A stretch of 45,270 nucleotides of DNA from Protofrankia sp. CiT1 (GCF_917627385.1 NZ_CAKJTL010000107.1:1-45270); one strand, 5' to 3'. Shown: positions 1 through 8,956, numbered from the stretch's first letter. The notes: a model not told the origin generated them from the letters alone. Program-made: numbers and translations.

Positions 1-85
1 GGGTAAGAACGCAGCCCCATCCACCCGGACGCCACTCCCTGATCCAAGGCCCTCTTGCCGCAGCCTCTTATCCGCCATGTCAGCC

Positions 86-117
86 AGACATGCTGTCAGA
101 GCTAGACATGCTGTCAG
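86..117. repeat. Two near-tandem 14-bp direct repeats at the 3' end of the acyltransferase gene
   Basis: The sequence AGACATGCTGTCAG occurs at 86-99 and again at 104-117, an 18-bp period. The second copy contains the stop codon of the leftward acyltransferase gene. No function is evident. Confidence 0.6.
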
Positions 118-1055
118 CCAGACGTGATGTTTTTAACATTCTTCGGAGCTTTCCACGGAGACCCCGTCGTGTCGCGTCCGACGGGCTCGGTTGACTGCCA
201 GACCCGGCGCCAGTGAGCGGTCCGCGCACTCCGAGCGGGCGGGTTCGGGCTGGCGGGCGTGGCGCGTAGCGACTCCCACCATGACGTGGCGTCCTCGGCC
301 AGCAGCCGGGAGACCTCACCGAAGATCCGGTCGGTGAAGAAACGAAGGTCATCACTGGCTGGCCACAGAGGCCGGCCAAAACGCACGGACACCGCCGGCC
401 GGCCAGGCAGCGTCCACCCGCGTCCGCGTGGCATCGCGGCGAAACTGCCACGGATGGCGACCGGCACCACCGGAACCCCACAGGTGATCGCCAGATGTGC
501 CGCGCCGAACCGGAAACGGGTGAGCTGGCCGTCCCTCGACCTCGTCCCCTCCGGGAAGATCACAAGATTCCAGCCGTCCGCGAGCAGATCCGCGGGCGCG
601 GTCGAGGGGGCGCCCCCGCGGCGCTCGATCGGTACGGTCGCGAACAGGAAGGCCGTGCCCAGCCCCCGCCACCAGCTACCGAAGAAGTAGTCGGCGGCGG
701 CGGCCACGGCCGTGTGGTCGCGCACCTGCCGCGGCAGCGCGCACAACAGCAGTGGCGCGTCCAGATGGCTCGCGTGGTTCGACACGAAGAGCGCGGGCGC
801 TCGAAGCCCGTCGATGGCGTCCAGTCCTGTCACCGACAGCGACAGATTCGCGTCCAGGAGCGGGCGCATCCCGACCTCGAGAGCCGCGACCCGGGCCGCC
901 CGCATCGCCGGTGTGCGCGCCCAGGCCGTGGGGAACTCTCTGGCCACCGCCGGTAGCTGGTGTGGCTCAGCTGAACGCGGTACCGGTGGCCTGGCCCCCC
1001 AGCGCCAGCCGCGGGCCACCTCACGCAGCCCGGCCCCGGCCGGGCGGGGCGCCAT
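114..1055 (-). CDS. PlsC-family acyltransferase (1-acylglycerol-3-phosphate acyltransferase-like)
   Basis: A 313-residue protein with both hallmarks of the PlsC/LPLAT family: the catalytic NHxxxxD box (NHASHLD, residues 93-99) and the phosphate-binding box FPEGTRS (167-173). The family transfers an acyl chain from acyl-CoA or acyl-ACP to a hydroxyl, usually of a lyso-phospholipid, at the inner membrane face. The N-terminal 50 residues and the last 50 look like poorly conserved extensions. The start ATG overlaps the stop of the upstream larA-like gene by one base (TGATG), so translation is coupled and the gene is the last of a leftward operon. Being grouped with an acyl reductase-HAD fusion suggests a special lipid rather than bulk phospholipid synthesis; that is inference. 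The true substrate cannot be read from the sequence. Confidence 0.88.
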   Translation of the reverse strand: MAPRPAGAGLREVARGWRWGARPPVPRSAEPHQLPAVAREFPTAWARTPAMRAARVAALEVGMRPLLDANLSLSVTGLDAIDGLRAPALFVSNHASHLDAPLLLCALPRQVRDHTAVAAAADYFFGSWWRGLGTAFLFATVPIERRGGAPSTAPADLLADGWNLVIFPEGTRSRDGQLTRFRFGAAHLAITCGVPVVPVAIRGSFAAMPRGRGWTLPGRPAVSVRFGRPLWPASDDLRFFTDRIFGEVSRLLAEDATSWWESLRATPASPNPPARSARTAHWRRVWQSTEPVGRDTTGSPWKAPKNVKNITSG

Positions 1056-2629
1056 CAGCGCACGTCCGCGATGACGTGCGGCGGGGAGTGCAGGTAGGTC
1101 ATGGACGGATCGCGGCCGACCGTGCCCGACACCATCTCCAACGCGTCCGCCAGGGTGGACGCGGCCCGAAAGCCCATCCGCGCGCAGGCGGCCCGGTCAC
1201 CACCGACCCACACCACATCCCCCAGGTGATCCATGGCATGCGCACCCCAGTACCACATATAGAACGGGTGCACGCCGTGGTAGGCATGCGACGTGCGGTA
1301 CAGGTGGGTGTACCAGGGGTCGGTCGCGTACTGCTTCTCGAACGTGGTCTCGATCGTCGCCGGGTCGGTGGACTCGGCGAGAACCTCCTCGAAGAAATCC
1401 ACATACGACGGATGATGGAGCTGAGAGAACTCCGGCGTCACCGGATGGTAGAGGATCATCGCCCCGCCGCGGCGGACCAGGGGCCGCCCTCGGTACATGT
1501 TGAAGAAGTACCCGAGCCCGAGGCACATCGCGAGGATCGGGTTGAGCACCGAGTTCACGTTGTACGGCCCCAGGTAGGGCAGGCCCACGACCAGCACGTC
1601 GCTTTGCCCGTTCACCTCGACAAGCTGCTGGCGGTGCACGTTCGCGAGCGTCTTGGCGTGCACGGCCTCGGTCTCGCCCGCGTGCACGCCGGTCACCCCG
1701 TACCCGGCGACAAGATCCTGGAAGAGCTTGCGGCGAGGACGGACCGGCATGGCCGCGAGCCCCCTCGACATCCCGAACGCCATCGCCTGGTCACGGATGG
1801 ACCACTCCCATTCCCGCTTCATCAGAAAGGCGTAGCGGGACGGGAAGGAGGCGTTGTTCACGGTCGTCTCCACCGTGAATATCTTCAGGTGATCGGCCAG
1901 CAGCCGGCCCATCCGCCACGCCGAGGAGTGCATGGCCGAACGGGTGTGGTCCATGAACGAACGCGAATGGATCATTGTATGACTGTTGTGATGGTGGCGC
2001 AGGCTGTTGTAGGACGCGAGCCCGATCGGCACCGACTTGTGGCCACCGTCCATCGCCACCATGTTGACATTGACATAGACCAGCAGGTCCGATTCGGCGG
2101 CCCGTCGGTTGATTTCGACGTCCTCACCGTTCTCGGTCAGGCCGATATGCGTCAGATTGTCCCTGTCCTCCGCGTCATGGTTGTAGAGGCTGTCCGGCCA
2201 GAACGAGCGGAACACCCGTTCCCCGACAGTCCGCTCGATCTCGGCGGCGGTCATCCGGCGGTGCAGCGCGTTCGCCACGATAAGCACCACGTCGTCCACG
2301 CCGGCCTCGGCCGCGATCGTGAGCACCTGCTCGATCACCCGCTGGCGGATGTCGGGCCGGCGCATCGGCGGCAGCGGAATCGACAGGTCGTCGAAGGCGA
2401 TCGTGAGGCGCATCCCCGGCCGCAGCAGCGCCCGCAACGGCTCGCTGTTCTCCGGCTCGGCCAGCGCCCGGCCGATCGCCGCGTCGACGTCAGCCAGCTC
2501 CGGCAGCGACTCCGGCGGGTAGACGACCCGCGTGCCGAGCGGGAAACGCTCCAGCCCGAACCCCTCACCCTGGTGTACGAGCAGCGGAGGAGTCCGCTCA
2601 TCGACCTCGAGCACGAACCCCGGTCTCAC
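1055..2629 (-). CDS. LarA-family (nickel-pincer racemase/epimerase superfamily) protein
   Basis: A 524-residue protein of the DUF2088/LarA type. Recognisable elements are the N-terminal substrate-binding stretch around FDDLSIPLPPM (residues 79-89), a conserved histidine in ANALHRRMT (His123) and the GGHK motif whose lysine (Lys198) matches the lysine that holds the nickel-pincer nucleotide in lactate racemase, followed by a His-rich segment at 212-214. The second catalytic histidine, expected about ten residues before that lysine, is not seen (valine/asparagine there), so the substrate is probably not lactate. LarA proteins racemise or epimerise 2-hydroxy acids and need LarB, LarC and LarE to make the cofactor; none is in this window. 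The start is GTG at 2629, with a GAGGGG ribosome site about 9 bases upstream. A 128-bp gap separates it from the dehydrogenase gene. Confidence 0.8.
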   Translation of the reverse strand: MRPGFVLEVDERTPPLLVHQGEGFGLERFPLGTRVVYPPESLPELADVDAAIGRALAEPENSEPLRALLRPGMRLTIAFDDLSIPLPPMRRPDIRQRVIEQVLTIAAEAGVDDVVLIVANALHRRMTAAEIERTVGERVFRSFWPDSLYNHDAEDRDNLTHIGLTENGEDVEINRRAAESDLLVYVNVNMVAMDGGHKSVPIGLASYNSLRHHHNSHTMIHSRSFMDHTRSAMHSSAWRMGRLLADHLKIFTVETTVNNASFPSRYAFLMKREWEWSIRDQAMAFGMSRGLAAMPVRPRRKLFQDLVAGYGVTGVHAGETEAVHAKTLANVHRQQLVEVNGQSDVLVVGLPYLGPYNVNSVLNPILAMCLGLGYFFNMYRGRPLVRRGGAMILYHPVTPEFSQLHHPSYVDFFEEVLAESTDPATIETTFEKQYATDPWYTHLYRTSHAYHGVHPFYMWYWGAHAMDHLGDVVWVGGDRAACARMGFRAASTLADALEMVSGTVGRDPSMTYLHSPPHVIADVR

Positions 2630-2757
2630 CTGTGCGATCCCCTCACGCGCGAGTCCGGCTGAGCGGCGCTTCCGCCGCCAGCCGCCATCCAGTAAGCGTC
2701 CCAGTGAATGTTGTAGTCCTTACGAACAGATTGCACACTCGCCTCATCAGGGCGCCA

Positions 2758-4008
2758 TCAGGTCGCCATCAGGTCGAAGGCGACTTTGACCGCGCCAAGC
2801 CGGCCCGCGCCGAGCGCGTGGTCCAACGCGTCCCGCCAACGGTCCAACGGGTAGGCCGCCGACACAACCCCGTCCAACGGGGCAGTTGCCGCAAGCTCCA
2901 GCGCTCGGACGAAGTCCGCCGGCGCCACCGCCGCACCCGCCGCCCCGTCTGCTGGCAGCCCCCGACCGGCGCTGGACGCGTAGGTGCCCACCAGCTCCAG
3001 CTCACGGAACCACAGCGGCGTCAGATCGACCGGCCCGGTGGGAACACCGGACAGCACCACCCGCCCACCGGCGCGGGTGACGCGCAGCGCCGTCGACAGC
3101 GAGGATGCGCTGCCGGCGCAGTCGATCGCGATGTCCACGCCGCCGAGCAGATACGGCGGTCCGGCCTCCGGTTCCAGTTTGAGCGCACGGGTGGCACGGC
3201 GCACCCCGCCGACCGCGGACGCCGGTGAAATGATCTCGTCCGCCCCGAACAGCCGCGCGCGTTCCACCTGGTGACGGTGCTTGGCTACCACCGTCACCAG
3301 GCCGGCCTTGGTGTAGGCGCGCAGCGCCAGCAACGTGAACAGCCCGACCGAGCCGGCACCGATGATCAAAATCCGGTCGCCGTCCCCGGCCCGTGCCCGC
3401 AACGCGGTATGTACCGCGCACGCAAGCGGCTCCACCAGCACCGCCCGCTCGTCGGGCAGGTCCGCCGGCACGGGATACAACTGCGAGCGGTGGGCAACCA
3501 GGGACCGGCTCCACCCGCCACCGGTCCGCGCGCAGAACCCGGTCTGCAGACCGGGGGACAGATGACCCACAGTGATATTGTCACAGCGGCTGGTGTGCCC
3601 GGCGGCACAACCAGCACATGCGGGCAGGCCCCGGGCGGCGCAACCGAGAACCGGATCGAGCACCACCCTGCTGCCGGCCGGCAGCTCAGTGCCATCGGTG
3701 AGGGTGACGCTGGTCTGGGTGTCGGCCACGATCTCATGCCCGGGGACGAAGGGCATGGACACCAGCGACGTGAAGTAGAGCGACAGCTGCCCGGTGACGG
3801 TGGCCAGGTCCGACCCGCAGATCCCCGACAGCCGCGGGCGGATCGGAACCCACCCCTCGCCCGGCACGGCCGGCGCCGGCCCGTCGGTCAGCCGCAGCGG
3901 CGCTGTCATCCCGGCCGCGGCGCCGGCCAGGGCCGGCAGCCGGCCCGACAGCGTCCGGGTGGCCAGGTAGCGGGGCATCGACCGGTACAGCTCCAGCGCG
4001 CGGCTCAC
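2758..4008 (-). CDS. Zinc-dependent medium-chain alcohol/polyol dehydrogenase
   Basis: A 416-residue MDR-superfamily dehydrogenase. It shows GICGSD with the catalytic zinc cysteine (Cys64), PGHE (His91-Glu92), four cysteines for the structural zinc (Cys122, 130, 133, 141) and a GAGSVG Rossmann loop near residue 217, so it should be an active NAD(P)-dependent oxidoreductase of an alcohol or polyol. The N-terminal 40 residues are longer than usual. Its start overlaps the stop of the reductase-HAD gene by four bases (ATGA), so the two are translationally coupled and probably work in one pathway. It could interconvert the alcohol/aldehyde made by the neighbouring reductase or a polyol head group; the substrate is unknown. 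Confidence 0.9.
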   Translation of the reverse strand: MSRALELYRSMPRYLATRTLSGRLPALAGAAAGMTAPLRLTDGPAPAVPGEGWVPIRPRLSGICGSDLATVTGQLSLYFTSLVSMPFVPGHEIVADTQTSVTLTDGTELPAGSRVVLDPVLGCAARGLPACAGCAAGHTSRCDNITVGHLSPGLQTGFCARTGGGWSRSLVAHRSQLYPVPADLPDERAVLVEPLACAVHTALRARAGDGDRILIIGAGSVGLFTLLALRAYTKAGLVTVVAKHRHQVERARLFGADEIISPASAVGGVRRATRALKLEPEAGPPYLLGGVDIAIDCAGSASSLSTALRVTRAGGRVVLSGVPTGPVDLTPLWFRELELVGTYASSAGRGLPADGAAGAAVAPADFVRALELAATAPLDGVVSAAYPLDRWRDALDHALGAGRLGAVKVAFDLMAT

Positions 4009-6368
4009 CGATCGACACCCGGCCGTGATGTCCGGACGCGGCCGCCCGGAGACAGGGCTGCGGCCCCACCGCCGAAAAGATCCCGAGCCCGGGCGGCGGC
4101 ATGGATCGTGCGTTCATGCCGGCTGCCGACCACGGCGCGTGGCTCACCACGGGTCGAGGCCCACTGCTCGATCGGCCAGCCGGAGCGGCGGGCCACCCGG
4201 TACAGCGGCAGGTCCGGGTTGACCGCGACCGGATTGCCGACCGCCCGCAACATCGGCAGATCCGACTGGCTGTCCGCGTATGCCCACGACGCCGCCAGAT
4301 CCGCGCCCACCCGCTTGGCATAGTGATCCAGCCAGGCGGCGCGGGAGTCACCGACCAGCGGTGCCGATACCAGGCGCCCGGTGCAGCGCCCGTCCGCCCC
4401 GACCGCGAGCCGGGTGGCGACGACCTCGTCGAACAGCGGCGCCAGCGGACGGGTGAGAACCTCGACCGCCCCGGTGAGCAGGACGGTCCGGTGCCCGGCG
4501 TCGCGGTGCTCGCGGATCCGGCGGATCGCCCCCGCCTTCACCCGGCGCAGCAGGATGTCACCGGCTACCTCGTCGACGAGGCGGGCGAGCTCGCCGGGAT
4601 CGGCACCGGCGTAGCGCGTGTACACCGCCCGGATGAGATGCCCCCGGTCGCGCCGCTCCGCCCGCACGTACCCGGGCAGCGCGCGGGCAAGCTGCGCAAG
4701 CTCACGCCCGCGCGCCGCGAACGTCTGGTCGGTCAGCCGCAGCCACAGGTAGGACTCAACCACGGTCGAGGACACCAGCGTCCCATCCAGGTCGAACACC
4801 GCGAGCGTGTCCGGACCGCCGGCGAGGGCGTGCGACGCCCGCCGGGGCGGCGCCGGGGGCTTGTCCGGGCCGCGGAAGGTCGAGGTGACGCTCGGAAAAT
4901 GGATCTCCTGCAGGTAGGTACGCCAGTCATAGCAGGCCGGGTCAAACCCGAACCGCTCGGCGTCACCCGCATCGAGTGCCTGGTGGAGCCTGCGGGTCGC
5001 GTCATCAACGTAGACCAGCTCCGCCTTGGTGTAGGAACGGTAGAGGTCCTGGTAACGCCGCAGGAACGACAGCCGCTCATCGAACTGCTCCAGGTCACGG
5101 GCGGCCTGGCGGACCCGGTCGGAGCGTGGGGCGTACCCGAGCGCCCTTCCCGCGATCTCCGCGAAACGCTCGCCACGGCGCAGCTGGCCCTCGACCGTGG
5201 CGGCCCCGGCGAACCGCCAGTGCGCGGCCGCGACAGCGCCACGGCCGGGCTTGGACAGCGGATGGCGCTCGAAGTACTCCCGGACGTTCTCGTAAAGATC
5301 GCGAAACAGCAGCGGGTTACGAAAACCGGAACACACCGTGTAGTACGCCGGGGCCGATGCCGGCGGCGGGGCCGCGGCCGCGGCCAGGATCGCGTTGACC
5401 ACCAGGTCGACAGGGATGATGTCGATGATCCCGTCCGGGGACGCGGGGAAGTCCGGCAGCTCCCCGCGGCCGTAGGCGAGGATCAGCGGCTCGGCCATCT
5501 TGAAGCCCTCGATCCAGCCCGGGAACGGGCGGGCCAACGCGCTTTCGATGATGGACGGCCGCATGATGGTCAACGGCAGACCATCACGTTCGGTCTCCAG
5601 GTAGCGCTCGGCAAGCGCTTTGGTGAACGTGTAGCAGTCCGTCCAGCCGAGCACACGGGCCCGTTCGCCGCCCGCGTCGACGAGCCGGCGCTCCACCCAC
5701 CTGCGCCGACGCCGTTCAGCCTCTCGCGAGACCGTCTGCGCCCCAGCCCGGATGTGCTCGCCTTCAGCCTCGGCCCGGAACCCGCGCAGCGTCTCCGGGG
5801 CCCGGGACGCGTCCTCCGCCGCACGCCGTGCCCGCTGTGCGGCGGCCTGCTCGGCCCGCCAGTCGACGGTGTGCGCAAGGCGCCCCTCGGCCACGTGGCC
5901 CGACCGCAGGCCCGCCACGTACGCCGTGGAGATATGCACCACATGAGGGCGTGCGCCGCTGTCGCGGATGGCCCGCAGCAGCTCCTGGACACCCCCGAGA
6001 TTGGTGGCGAAACCCGTGTCGATCGGCGGGTCGAACGACACCTCGCCGGCACAGTGGACGACAGTGTCCACATCCGCCGGAATGGCCGGAATCCGTTCGA
6101 GATCGCCTTCAAGGACCGTGACCCGCTCCCGCAGCACCTGTTCAACGCCGTCGGCGCCAAGGCGTTCGCGCCACGGCGCGAACGCCGGCTTGGCCACGAG
6201 ACCGGCAAGACGGGCCTGCCCGCTCCTGCCCGCGCGGGGACGGATGAGCACGACCACCCCGGTGCCGGGCAGGTCGGAAAGCAGCCGTTCCAGCAGTGCC
6301 TCGCCCACGAAGCCGGTCGCCCCCGTGACGAGGACACGCTTGCCCGCGAGCCGCTCGGCCAGCCCCAC
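4005..6368 (-). CDS. Fatty acyl-CoA reductase-like SDR fused to a HAD-IB phosphatase
   Basis: A 787-residue two-domain protein. Residues 10-480 form an extended SDR of the male-sterility/fatty acyl-CoA reductase type, with TGATGFVG (15-22) for NAD(P) binding and the YxxxK pair Tyr246/Lys250; this family reduces acyl thioesters to aldehydes or alcohols. Residues 520-740 form a SerB-like HAD-IB phosphatase with FDLDGT (nucleophile Asp526, Asp528), a TGA motif II and a final DSQSD motif. In Mycobacterium the HAD-IB domain is instead fused to PlsC, so the same functional partners occur here in another arrangement. It is the first gene of the leftward operon. The start is GTG 6368 behind a strong purine-rich site (GAGAGGTGAG). 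The chemical link between reduction and dephosphorylation is not known. Confidence 0.88.
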   Translation of the reverse strand: MGLAERLAGKRVLVTGATGFVGEALLERLLSDLPGTGVVVLIRPRAGRSGQARLAGLVAKPAFAPWRERLGADGVEQVLRERVTVLEGDLERIPAIPADVDTVVHCAGEVSFDPPIDTGFATNLGGVQELLRAIRDSGARPHVVHISTAYVAGLRSGHVAEGRLAHTVDWRAEQAAAQRARRAAEDASRAPETLRGFRAEAEGEHIRAGAQTVSREAERRRRRWVERRLVDAGGERARVLGWTDCYTFTKALAERYLETERDGLPLTIMRPSIIESALARPFPGWIEGFKMAEPLILAYGRGELPDFPASPDGIIDIIPVDLVVNAILAAAAAPPPASAPAYYTVCSGFRNPLLFRDLYENVREYFERHPLSKPGRGAVAAAHWRFAGAATVEGQLRRGERFAEIAGRALGYAPRSDRVRQAARDLEQFDERLSFLRRYQDLYRSYTKAELVYVDDATRRLHQALDAGDAERFGFDPACYDWRTYLQEIHFPSVTSTFRGPDKPPAPPRRASHALAGGPDTLAVFDLDGTLVSSTVVESYLWLRLTDQTFAARGRELAQLARALPGYVRAERRDRGHLIRAVYTRYAGADPGELARLVDEVAGDILLRRVKAGAIRRIREHRDAGHRTVLLTGAVEVLTRPLAPLFDEVVATRLAVGADGRCTGRLVSAPLVGDSRAAWLDHYAKRVGADLAASWAYADSQSDLPMLRAVGNPVAVNPDLPLYRVARRSGWPIEQWASTRGEPRAVVGSRHERTIHAAARARDLFGGGAAALSPGGRVRTSRPGVDR

Positions 6369-6641
6369 GCCTCACCTCTCCCGTTCTTTCGTTCTTTCGT
6401 GATGGACACCGGTGGGCCACAGTAGGGGACAACGGTGTCCGGAACCGAAACCGCCTCCTGCCCACGTGGTTGCATCCAACCAGGGACCACCGATGGTTAC
6501 AGTCCGTCTCCCTTGGTTTTCGCAACGGCTTCGTGCCACCGGCAGCCTGGGCCATCCACATCGATCCAGATCCATCGGCGGACCGTGGCCGGACCAGGGC
6601 GGCATGCATCGATCACCGGTGATCTGCGTACGCTTCTGATC
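6369..6641. promoter_or_regulatory. Divergent control region with two inverted repeats
   Basis: This 273-bp gap separates the leftward lipid-type operon from the rightward Lrp/AsnC gene. It holds a perfect palindrome TGGTTG-CATC-CAACCA (6467-6482), a near neighbour ACCA-CCGA-TGGT (about 6486-6497), and an 8-bp inverted repeat GGACACCG/CGGTGTCC (6404-6411 and 6433-6440). Two GAAAGAAC units in tandem on the minus strand precede the reductase ribosome site. Lrp-family regulators often control the divergent gene, so these are good operator candidates; this is inference. Confidence 0.5.
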
Positions 6642-7085
6642 GTGCTGGAAGACCTTGACCGCGAGATCGTCCGCCTGCTGTGCCGGGACGGCAGGATGAG
6701 CTACACCGATCTCGGCCGAGCCACCGGCCTGTCCGTATCCGCGGTTCACCAGCGGGTCCGGCGCCTTGAACAGCGAGGCGTGATCACCTCCTACGCGGCT
6801 GTGATCGACGTCGCCCAGGTCGGGCTCCCGCTCACCGCCTTCGTGTCCATCAAACCGATCGACCCGAGCCAGCCCGACGACGCGCCGGACCGCCTGCGCG
6901 GCCTCGACGCGATCGAGGCCTGCCACAGCGTCGCCGGCGAGGAGAGCTACCTGCTCAAGGTCCGGGTCGCGGGTCCGAGCAACCTGGAAAGCCTGCTCCA
7001 GGAGATCCGCGCCGCGGCGAACGTCTCCACCCGCACCATGGTCGTCCTCTCCACTCCATACGAGGCCCGGCCGCCCGCGCTGTAG
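6642..7085 (+). CDS. Lrp/AsnC-family transcriptional regulator
   Basis: A 147-residue protein with the usual Lrp layout: N-terminal winged helix-turn-helix (SYTDLGRATGLSVSAVHQR, about residues 20-40) and C-terminal RAM domain that binds small ligands such as amino acids. The frame is open far upstream, but GTG 6642 gives the family's normal length and begins just before the conserved LDREIVRLL helix. No Shine-Dalgarno precedes it, and TACGCT about 8 bases upstream could be a -10 box of a leaderless mRNA. It is transcribed away from the reductase-HAD/dehydrogenase/LarA/PlsC operon, which it most likely controls. Confidence 0.88.
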   Translation: MLEDLDREIVRLLCRDGRMSYTDLGRATGLSVSAVHQRVRRLEQRGVITSYAAVIDVAQVGLPLTAFVSIKPIDPSQPDDAPDRLRGLDAIEACHSVAGEESYLLKVRVAGPSNLESLLQEIRAAANVSTRTMVVLSTPYEARPPAL

Positions 7086-7215
7086 CCGTAACCGCGCGGG
7101 CGGCCGCCAACCGATGCCAACCAGCGGCACCCAGCCGGCGGCACGACAGCGACCGACGGCAGCGCCACACGCCGCCAAGCGCCGCACCGCGGCCGCGGCA
7201 GGCAGACTGGCAGCT

Positions 7216-8850
7216 GTGACGGACATACCGCCGGGCCCGGGAGCCAGCCCGGGAGCCCGGGGCGCTCGCGTCCTCTACCGCGGCGGCCGTGTGCACAGCC
7301 CGGCCTCGCCGTTCGCGACCGCGATGCTGATCGACCACGACACGGTCGCCTGGGTCGGCTCGGCCGCGGCCAGCGACGCGATGAGTGCCGACGAGATCGT
7401 GGACCTCGACGACGCCCTGGTCACCCCCGCCTTCGTGGACGCCCACGTGCATGTGACCGCGACCGGGCTCGCGCTCGGTGGTCTCGACCTGGCGCCGGCA
7501 CGCTCCCTGCTGGCCGCGCTGGACCAGCTCGCCGACCATGCCAGGCGCCACCCCGCGACCACGGTGCTCGGTACCGGCTGGGACGACACGGCCTGGCCGG
7601 AAGACCGGCCGCCCAGCATCGCCGAGCTCGACCGGGCAGCCGGGGGAGCACCGGTCTACCTCGCCCGTGTCGACGGTCACTGCGCCGTCGTGTCCTCAGC
7701 GCTCGCGGACCGCAGCGGCGCCCGCGGCGCGGCGGGCTGGCTGGGCGACGGCCGTTGCCAGGGCGACGCCCACCACATCGCCCGCGCGGCCGCGTACGGC
7801 AGTGTTTCCGCTCATCAGCGGCGGGCCGCCCAGCGGCGCGTCCGCTCCCATGCCGCCGCCCTGGGTATCGCGGCGCTGCACGAGATGGCGGGGCCCGCGG
7901 TTTCCAGCGCCGACGACCTCAGCGATCTGCTCGCCCTCGCCGCCGCCGAGGCAGGCCCCGACGTCCACGGCTACTGGGCCGGGGACGTCGAGACCGCGCT
8001 GGCACTGGGCGCCGGGCTCGGCGGCGACCTGTTCGTCGACGGCTCACTGGGATCGCGCACCGCGGCGTTGCGGGTGCCGTACGCGGACGCACCCGATAAT
8101 CATGGAATCGCGCGGCTGGACGCGGACGCGGTGTGCGAGCTGATCGTCCAGGCTGGCGAGGTGAGCCTGCAGGCAGGCTTCCACGCTATCGGCGACGCGG
8201 CCCTCGACATCGTCCTGGACGGCTGCGAGCGGGCAGCCGCAAAGATCGGCCTGCCCAGGATGCTGGCCGCGCGCCACCGCGTCGAACACTGCGAACTGGC
8301 CGATACCGCCCAGATCGCCCGGATGGCCCGCCTGGGCCTGCTGGCCTGCGTGCAGCCAGCGTTCGACGCCCGTTGGGGAGGCCCGGAGGGGATGTACGCC
8401 CGCCGGCTGGGAAGCGGCCGCGCGCAGGCGATGAACCCGTTGGCGGCCATGGCCGCCGCCGGTGTCGTCCTCGCGCTGTCCTCGGATGCGCCGGTGACCC
8501 CGATGGACCCATGGGGCGGTGTGCGTGCCGCGGTCACGCACCACACGCGGGCGTCGGCGCTCACCGCCCGGGCGGCGTTCTCGGCCGCGACGAGAGGCGG
8601 CTGGCGGGCAGCCCGCGCGGACGATGACGGCAGCGGGGTCCTCGTACCCGGCGCGCCAGCGACGTTCGCCGTCTGGCGGGTACCGGGGGAGCTGGTCGTC
8701 CAAGTGCCCGACGCCCGGGTCGCGGCATGGTCCACCGACCCACGAGCGGGCATAGCCGGGCTCCCCGACCTCGACGGCCCCGACCCGGCATGCGTCCGCA
8801 CGGTCATCCGCGGCACAGTCATCCACGATCTGATGGCCCAGCCGCAATGA
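7216..8850 (+). CDS. Amidohydrolase (YtcJ-like, amidohydrolase_3 family)
   Basis: A 544-residue metal-dependent hydrolase of the amidohydrolase superfamily. The first metal ligands appear as DAHVHV near residue 76, then a long insert typical of YtcJ-like proteins, HRVEHCEL with metal-ligand histidines in the centre, and LSSDAPVTPMDPWGG with the final catalytic aspartate. There is no signal peptide, so it acts in the cytoplasm on an unknown amide or carbamate bond. The open frame reaches back to 7114, but GTG 7216 is preferred: CAGACT seven bases upstream fits a leaderless promoter and the upstream residues are low-complexity Ala/Arg. A hairpin at 8916-8956 ends the unit. Confidence 0.85.
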   Translation: MTDIPPGPGASPGARGARVLYRGGRVHSPASPFATAMLIDHDTVAWVGSAAASDAMSADEIVDLDDALVTPAFVDAHVHVTATGLALGGLDLAPARSLLAALDQLADHARRHPATTVLGTGWDDTAWPEDRPPSIAELDRAAGGAPVYLARVDGHCAVVSSALADRSGARGAAGWLGDGRCQGDAHHIARAAAYGSVSAHQRRAAQRRVRSHAAALGIAALHEMAGPAVSSADDLSDLLALAAAEAGPDVHGYWAGDVETALALGAGLGGDLFVDGSLGSRTAALRVPYADAPDNHGIARLDADAVCELIVQAGEVSLQAGFHAIGDAALDIVLDGCERAAAKIGLPRMLAARHRVEHCELADTAQIARMARLGLLACVQPAFDARWGGPEGMYARRLGSGRAQAMNPLAAMAAAGVVLALSSDAPVTPMDPWGGVRAAVTHHTRASALTARAAFSAATRGGWRAARADDDGSGVLVPGAPATFAVWRVPGELVVQVPDARVAAWSTDPRAGIAGLPDLDGPDPACVRTVIRGTVIHDLMAQPQ

Positions 8851-8915
8851 CCCCGCAACGGGGGACCCCCGAGCAGTAGCGAGGACGTCCAAGGGCCCCG
8901 GACCGTCCTTCGAAC

Positions 8916-8956
8916 CGATCCCCGGCCTGCCGGATGCGGGCAGGGGATCGTTGTCT
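8916..8956 (+). terminator. Probable terminator of the amidohydrolase gene
   Basis: CGATCCC (8916-8922) pairs with GGGATCG (8944-8950), with further pairing of CTGCC to GGCAG inside. The stem is followed by TTGTCT, giving a partly U-rich tail. Confidence 0.55.

Noticed and set aside
752-2662. A 636-codon rightward open frame opposite the LarA- and PlsC-type genes
   Set aside because: It is a high-GC shadow frame with Arg/His/Pro-rich composition, and the opposite strand has clear family motifs.
4101-6425. A 774-codon rightward open frame opposite the reductase-HAD gene
   Set aside because: Composition is arginine/glycine/proline-rich without domains; the opposite strand has intact SDR and HAD motifs.
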